Of a stretch of DNA of 64,000 nucleotides, positions 59,981 to 64,000 are shown piece after piece; position 1 is the first letter of the stretch, and each line of letters begins with the position of its first letter. A program made the translations under genes and the position numbers. The stretch is taken from contig JACCVC010000168.1 of NCBI GenBank assembly GCA_013698305.1, positions 8,855 to 72,854 of the forward strand, in the 5' to 3' direction. Source of the stretch: Chloroflexia bacterium. GTDB taxonomy: Bacteria; Chloroflexota; Chloroflexia; Thermomicrobiales; UBA6265. The notes below the pieces were generated by a model, which did not search any database, was not told the DNA's origin, and worked only from the letters and a program-made list of their open reading frames with translations.

Positions 59981-62197
59981 ATGGTACCCGAACAGGTGCA
60001 ACAGCAGATCAAGACTGTAAGCGCGGAGATCAATGGACGTACCCTTTCGCTTGAAACCGGTCGATTGGCTGAGCAGGCGATGGGAGCGGTGGTCGTTCGG
60101 TACGGCGACTCGATGGTGTTGGCCACCGTTGTCGGCGAACGGGCACCGAAGGACCTGCCGTTTTTCCCGCTTACGATCGACTATGAAGAGCGCATGTATG
60201 CCGCCGGGAAGATTCCGGGCGGGTTCATCAAGCGGGAAGGTCGGCCCACAGAGAAGGCGATTCTCGCCTGCCGCCTGACGGATCGACCACTACGGCCTCT
60301 GTTTCCGAAGGGCTACCGGGCTGAAGTGCAGGTTATGGTGACAGTGCTGTCGGCGGACCAGGAGAACGATCCTGATCTGCTGTCGATCATCGGCTCGTCG
60401 GCGGCGTTGGCGATCTCGCCCATCCCGTGGGATGGTCCGGTCGGCGCGGTTCGGATCGGCCTGGTCGATGGTGACCTGGTCGTCAACCCGACCTACCAGC
60501 AGTTGTCGGGTAGCGAGCTCGACATGGTCGTGGCTGGAACCGACGATGCCATCATGATGGTCGAGGGAGAATCGAAGCAGATCGCGGAATCGCGGATGCT
60601 GGAAGGCATCGAACTGGCGCACGAGAACATCCGCACGATTGTCGGCCTGCAGCAGGAGCTTGTCGCGGCGGTGGGCACGGAGAAGTGGGCATATGCCGCG
60701 CCGGAGAAGAACGACGCGCTTATCGACGAGGTAAAGGGCCTGCTTGGTGACGACCTGAGGGATGCAGTGCGGAACCCGAGCAAGGTCGTTCGAGTAGAGT
60801 CGACAGGCGATCTGGAGGCGAAGATCATCGCCCGCCTCACTTTAGGCGAAGACGCTCGGTACACCGCGCATGAGGTTGGGGACGTGTATGGTTCGCTGCT
60901 GAAACAAGAGGTGCGGAACGGTATTCTCGAGGACCGAATCCGCCCGGATGGTCGCCGTCCGGAAGAAGTTCGCCAAATCTGGGCGGACGTGAGCTACCTG
61001 CCGCGAACCCACGGCTCGGCGATCTTCACGCGCGGCCAGACTCAGGTACTCACGACAGTGACCCTGGGATCGACGGCCGAAGAGCAGCGCCTAGACTCGA
61101 TCAACCCGGAGTCGACCAAGCGGTACATTCATCATTACAACTTTCCGCCATACAGCGTCGGTGAGGTTCGTCGGCTGCGGGGTGCGAGCCGGCGTGACAT
61201 CGGTCATGGGGCATTGGCGGAACGGGCGTTGATCAACGTCATCCCGGACGCCGATGACTTCCCGTACACGTTGCGGCTGGTCTCAGAAGTGGTGAGTTCC
61301 AACGGCTCGACCTCAATGGCGAGCGTGTGTGGCTCCAGCCTGGCGCTGATGGACGCTGGCGTGCCGATCAGCGCGCCGGTGGCTGGTGTCGCGATGGGCC
61401 TGGTGATCGATCAGGAGAGCGGCAACTTCACCGTGCTCACTGACATCCAGGGCATGGAAGACGCCTTCGGCGACATGGACTTCAAGGTCGCGGGCACGTC
61501 AGAGGGCGTGACGGCGATCCAGATGGACATCAAGGTCAAGGGCATCACGGTCGAGATCATGCGGCAGGCCCTGGAGCAGGCGCATTCTGGGCGCCAACAC
61601 ATCCTCGACAAGATGCTCGAAGCGATCGCCGCGCCTCGGGCGTCGCTGAGCCCGCTGGCGCCTCAGGTGCAGCGCATCAAGATCAACACCGAGAAGATCG
61701 GCGCGGTGATTGGCCCGGGCGGCAAGATGATCCGCTCGATCCAGGAAGAGACGAACACGAAGATCGATATCGACGACGATGGCACGGTGTCGATCGCGTC
61801 GTCGGACGGAGCTGGCGCAGAGGAAGCGCTTCGGCGGATCAAGGATCTGACGGAAGAGCGCGAGCAGATGGTCGTCAAGCGGGGCGAGATCTACACGGGC
61901 AAGGTCGTCAGCATCATGCCCTACGGAGCCTTTGTCGAGCTGGCTCCCGGTCGAGATGGACTGGTCCACATCTCCGAGCTCTCGGAAGACCCGGCGATCC
62001 GGGTCAACGTGGTCGAGGATGTCGTCGGGCTTGGCGGTGACTTGACGGTGATGGTGATAGACGTCGCGCCCAATGGCAAGGTGAGCCTTTCCCGCCGGGC
62101 GGCAATGACCGGTGAGTTGCCGGAGCCGAAGGCGCCGCGAGATCGCGGTCCGCGCCGCGATGGCGACCGTCGGAGCGGACCACCACCTCGACGATAG
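59981..62197 (+). CDS. pnp: Polyribonucleotide nucleotidyltransferase
   Basis: PNPase degrades RNA 3'-5' using phosphate. The 738-residue protein has two RNase PH domains (LSLETGRLAEQAMGAVVVRY; DGRRPEEVRQIWADV), the second with the catalytic-region GTSEGVTAIQMDIKVKGI, then a KH domain (IGAVIGPGGKMIRSIQEET) and an S1 domain (GEIYTGKVVSIMPYGAFVEL). The Arg/Pro-rich tail ends PPPRR. ATG 59981 is preceded by AGGAGC. Confidence 0.97.
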   Translation: MVPEQVQQQIKTVSAEINGRTLSLETGRLAEQAMGAVVVRYGDSMVLATVVGERAPKDLPFFPLTIDYEERMYAAGKIPGGFIKREGRPTEKAILACRLTDRPLRPLFPKGYRAEVQVMVTVLSADQENDPDLLSIIGSSAALAISPIPWDGPVGAVRIGLVDGDLVVNPTYQQLSGSELDMVVAGTDDAIMMVEGESKQIAESRMLEGIELAHENIRTIVGLQQELVAAVGTEKWAYAAPEKNDALIDEVKGLLGDDLRDAVRNPSKVVRVESTGDLEAKIIARLTLGEDARYTAHEVGDVYGSLLKQEVRNGILEDRIRPDGRRPEEVRQIWADVSYLPRTHGSAIFTRGQTQVLTTVTLGSTAEEQRLDSINPESTKRYIHHYNFPPYSVGEVRRLRGASRRDIGHGALAERALINVIPDADDFPYTLRLVSEVVSSNGSTSMASVCGSSLALMDAGVPISAPVAGVAMGLVIDQESGNFTVLTDIQGMEDAFGDMDFKVAGTSEGVTAIQMDIKVKGITVEIMRQALEQAHSGRQHILDKMLEAIAAPRASLSPLAPQVQRIKINTEKIGAVIGPGGKMIRSIQEETNTKIDIDDDGTVSIASSDGAGAEEALRRIKDLTEEREQMVVKRGEIYTGKVVSIMPYGAFVELAPGRDGLVHISELSEDPAIRVNVVEDVVGLGGDLTVMVIDVAPNGKVSLSRRAAMTGELPEPKAPRDRGPRRDGDRRSGPPPRR

Positions 62198-62222
62198 TCC
62201 GGCGAGTCGAAGTTCAGACTGA

Positions 62223-62256
62223 AAAGGGACCGCTCCATGCATGGAGCGGTCCCTTT
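62223..62256 (+). terminator. Terminator after pnp: perfect 34-bp palindrome
   Basis: Bases 62223-62238 are perfectly complementary to 62241-62256 with only GC at the centre; the left arm starts AAAGGGACCGCTCC. The right arm ends in TTT. It would form a very stable hairpin 25 bases after the pnp stop. Confidence 0.88.
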
Positions 62257-62353
62257 GAGTTCAGGTGATGTGTGGCGCACAGCGGCGTTCATGTTGGTCG
62301 ACCCAACAGCAGAAGGTGTGTGATCGTGGCGTATTGTCGCTCTCCGGGCGACC

Positions 62354-62403
62354 GGACCGATCCTTCGGCGATGCTCACGGCGATGCTCAGGTCGGTCCCT
62401 ACG
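62354..62403. repeat. Dispersed CCCTACG hairpin repeat, copy C
   Basis: GGACCGA (62354-62360) pairs with TCGGTCC (62392-62398), and the right arm continues as GGTCGGTCCCTACG (62390-62403), identical over 14 bases to copy A. It lies in the gap after the pnp terminator, next to the zinc-ribbon gene stop. Confidence 0.6.
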
Positions 62404-62408
62404 CGGTG

Positions 62409-62786
62409 CTACGGGGTGCCGCTGGTGGTGACCGTGGCGGCTCGGGTGGCGAGGTCATCCATCAGGTTCTGGCCGGTGCCCGTGGTCAGGAAGACGCCGA
62501 GGCCGCAGACGAGCAACACGCAGAACAGCAGAATGCCGACCAGCACCCAGAGCCAGATCCGGCGTTTTGGCGGTTCCTCGGGTGGCAGGGAGGACATGCG
62601 CCACTCGGGGTCGATGGGTCTTTCAGGAATGGGCTCGCGTGCCTCGGATCGAGTCGTATCGGGCGTCGACTCCGGTTCGGGGGCGTGTTGGCGAGGGATA
62701 TCCGGGTCGTCGCGAAACCTGGTTCCGCAACTGGCGCAGAACCTGTCGCCAACCTGGTTTTCGTGTCCACAGTTCGGACAGTTCAT
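62409..62786 (-). CDS. Zinc-ribbon membrane protein, function unknown
   Basis: A 125-residue protein. An N-terminal zinc ribbon (NCPNCGHENQVGDRFCASCG, four Cys) is followed by a Pro/Glu-rich disordered linker and one transmembrane helix (about 79-101, RIWLWVLVGILLFCVLLVC) with a short outer tail. Such proteins are common and mostly uncharacterised. ATG 62786 is preceded by AAGGAG at long spacing. Confidence 0.82.
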   Translation of the reverse strand: MNCPNCGHENQVGDRFCASCGTRFRDDPDIPRQHAPEPESTPDTTRSEAREPIPERPIDPEWRMSSLPPEEPPKRRIWLWVLVGILLFCVLLVCGLGVFLTTGTGQNLMDDLATRAATVTTSGTP

Positions 62787-62841
62787 GTCGGTGTCATGCT
62801 CCTTCGTTCCCGCCGCTATCGCGCCATGTCGATCATGGAAA

Positions 62842-62869
62842 TGGCGGTGAGAACACTCTCCCACCGCCA
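62842..62869 (-). terminator. Hairpin terminator of the ABC permease operon
   Basis: TGGCGGTG (62842-62849) pairs with CACCGCCA (62862-62869), extended by GAGA/TCTC inside. Read on the minus strand it is followed by TTT. It lies just after the permease stop. Confidence 0.6.
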
Positions 62870-62901
62870 CAATGCCGTTGTCGTTCGACAGCGCTGCTGG
62901 T

Positions 62902-63864
62902 TTACTCGTTCAAGCGTGGATCGAGCGCGTCTCTCAACGCGTTGCCAACGAGGTTGAGCGACAATGCCGACAGGTAAATCGCGAAGCCGGGGATGAACAC
63001 GAATGTCCAGGAGTCCCGGTAAAAGTCGTTGGCTTCTTCCAGCATGTTTCCCCAGGAAGGTTGAGGGATGGCGACACCGAATCCCAGGTAGGAAAGGGTC
63101 GCTTCGTAAAGGATAAGCCCTGGCAGCACAAGGGACATCCAGACAATGGCGATGGAGACGACATTCGGGAGGATGTGGTTGGTGATGATTCGCCTGTTCG
63201 AGGCGCCAACTACCCTGGCGGCGTCAACGTAATCCCGCGACCGTAGCGAAAGCACCTCGCCCCGGATCAAACGGGAGATACCTGTCCAGGCCAGCGCGGC
63301 GATGACGAATGCCAAACCTACAGGCCCCGGTCGGAACCAGACGCTAAGCAGCAACAGGATGGTAATGCCAGGAATCGAAATGATGATGTCAACGAATCGC
63401 ATGAGGACAGAATCGATCCATCCGCCGTAAAACCCGGCGATGGAACCCACGGTCGCTCCGATAGTGAACGCTGAAACGAGCGCCAGTACGGCGACCGTCA
63501 TGGAAACGCGGCCCCCATACGCCAGGCGGGTGAGGATGTCGCGTCCGTTGCCATCTGTGCCCAACAGGTGCCCCTGCTCGCCCGGCGCGAGGAGCTTGTT
63601 CATCAGGTCGCTCTGGCTATAGCTGTAGCCAGTGAGTGCGGACACGAGCGGCGCCGAGAACGAGAAGATGACAATGACCGCCGCGACGAACAGCGCGGCT
63701 ACGGCGATCTTGTCCTTTCGGAATCTTGACCACGCCCTGCGGTAGAAGCCAGGTGTCGATCGTAGATGCGATCTGTCCAGCGCGCCTCCGAGGGATTTTT
63801 CTCGACCCGATTGGCTGGCGGGCGTTTCATCGCGGGCGTTGGTAGAGTGAGCCTGTTCTGCCAT
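62902..63864 (-). CDS. Peptide-type ABC transporter permease (DppC/OppC-like)
   Basis: A 320-residue inner-membrane permease of a dipeptide/oligopeptide or nickel importer. A cytoplasmic N-terminal stretch of about 60 residues precedes the first helix; LLGTDGNGRDILTRLAYGGR and the EAA loop RDYVDAARVVGASNRRIITN are the family hallmarks. C-terminus DALDPRLNE is typical. ATG 63864 is preceded by AAAGGAC. It follows the DppB-like gene by 22 bases. Confidence 0.93.
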   Translation of the reverse strand: MAEQAHSTNARDETPASQSGREKSLGGALDRSHLRSTPGFYRRAWSRFRKDKIAVAALFVAAVIVIFSFSAPLVSALTGYSYSQSDLMNKLLAPGEQGHLLGTDGNGRDILTRLAYGGRVSMTVAVLALVSAFTIGATVGSIAGFYGGWIDSVLMRFVDIIISIPGITILLLLSVWFRPGPVGLAFVIAALAWTGISRLIRGEVLSLRSRDYVDAARVVGASNRRIITNHILPNVVSIAIVWMSLVLPGLILYEATLSYLGFGVAIPQPSWGNMLEEANDFYRDSWTFVFIPGFAIYLSALSLNLVGNALRDALDPRLNE

Positions 63865-63886
63865 GTCCTTTACCCCTCCGATTCCA

Positions 63887-64000
63887 CTAGTCCAACCGCA
63901 CGCGAGGATCGAGCATGCCATACATGATATCGGCGATCAGGTTTCCGATCACGGTGAGGAATGCGAGCATCATGATTGCGCCCATCGCCAAAGAGTAGTC
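63887..64000 (-). CDS. C-terminus of a DppB/OppB-like ABC permease (cut by window)
   Basis: The last 37 codons of a permease: VIGNLIADIMYGMLDPRVRLD with a TAG at 63887-63889 matches the DppB C-terminal signature (NLIADLLYAVLDPRIR type). The rest lies beyond the right edge. Together with the DppC-like gene it forms the translocation pair of a peptide importer; the substrate-binding protein should lie upstream, outside the window. Confidence 0.88.
   Translation of the reverse strand, partial: DYSLAMGAIMMLAFLTVIGNLIADIMYGMLDPRVRLD

Noticed and set aside
62265..62957. Plus-strand open frames across the zinc-ribbon gene
   Set aside because: Antisense to the zinc-ribbon protein and the terminator hairpins; no domain.

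Overview
The window reads as a chromosomal segment of a GC-rich bacterium, most likely a Chloroflexota member of or near the class Thermomicrobia. This placement is inferred from gene content and style: a homocysteine methyltransferase/MTHFR fusion, a large-type SRP RNA, a secreted protein whose signal peptide ends in AQDATP, a DnaQ-DinG fusion helicase, a cphB-cphA pair, and the order mtnP-rodA-pbpA-gyrB-plsX. No 16S gene is present to prove it. Almost everything is ordinary core-genome content with dense packing and overlapping stop/start codons. I saw no prophage, transposase, CRISPR array, tRNA or rRNA gene.

Layout. 1-6585: fragment of an unidentified gene, NCS2 purine permease, 2-hydroxyacid dehydrogenase, then on the minus strand galK, a PIG-L deacetylase, hisS and a MoaB-type protein. 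6586-10383: a MITE-like hairpin, then yraN-rnhB, rplS and the methionine/folate fusion enzyme (all minus). 10650-14847: cyanophycinase, cyanophycin synthetase and an archaeal-type dUTPase (plus). 14844-16492: small zinc-binding protein, unknown protein, 2Fe-2S ferredoxin, SRP RNA with a good promoter and a strong terminator. 16505-19464: a small membrane protein and sdhBA (minus). 19703-26912: M20 peptidase, DinG-type helicase, class II fructose bisphosphatase, rho. 26999-38384: a long minus-strand series with the order upstream to downstream: small membrane protein, Nudix-like protein, uvrB, secreted protein, aroQ, M24 peptidase, efp, accB, xseA, xseB, AIR-synthase-like protein, glutaredoxin, asparaginase-like Ntn hydrolase, methyltransferase. 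38518-40667: unknown protein, tyrA and an SH3-domain protein. 41106-48049: nusA-rnpM-infB-rbfA-DHH-truB-ribF. 48199-50592: infC (apparent ATT start)-rpmI-rplT-rRNA methyltransferase-HU. 50685-59178: minus-strand mtnP-rodA-pbpA-metallopeptidase-membrane protein-gyrB-plsX. 59414-64000: rpsO, pnp, a zinc-ribbon membrane protein and two ABC permease genes, the last cut by the window edge.

Themes. Translation and RNA metabolism dominate (two ribosomal operons, nusA-infB operon, rho, pnp, SRP RNA). A possible nitrogen-storage module is formed by cphB and cphA together with the isoaspartyl-peptidase-like hydrolase 13 kb away. Notable absences are rimP before nusA, accC after accB, and recognisable SdhC/SdhD anchors beside sdhAB. 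Non-coding points of interest are three dispersed copies of a hairpin ending in CCCTACG, a 104-bp element with perfect 12-bp inverted ends, hairpins close to the predicted transcription starts of nusA and rpsO, and a perfect 34-bp palindrome after pnp. I found no convincing wholly new multi-gene system; the best leads are the sdh-linked membrane protein, the degenerate Nudix protein, the Arg32-type EF-P and the repeat families.
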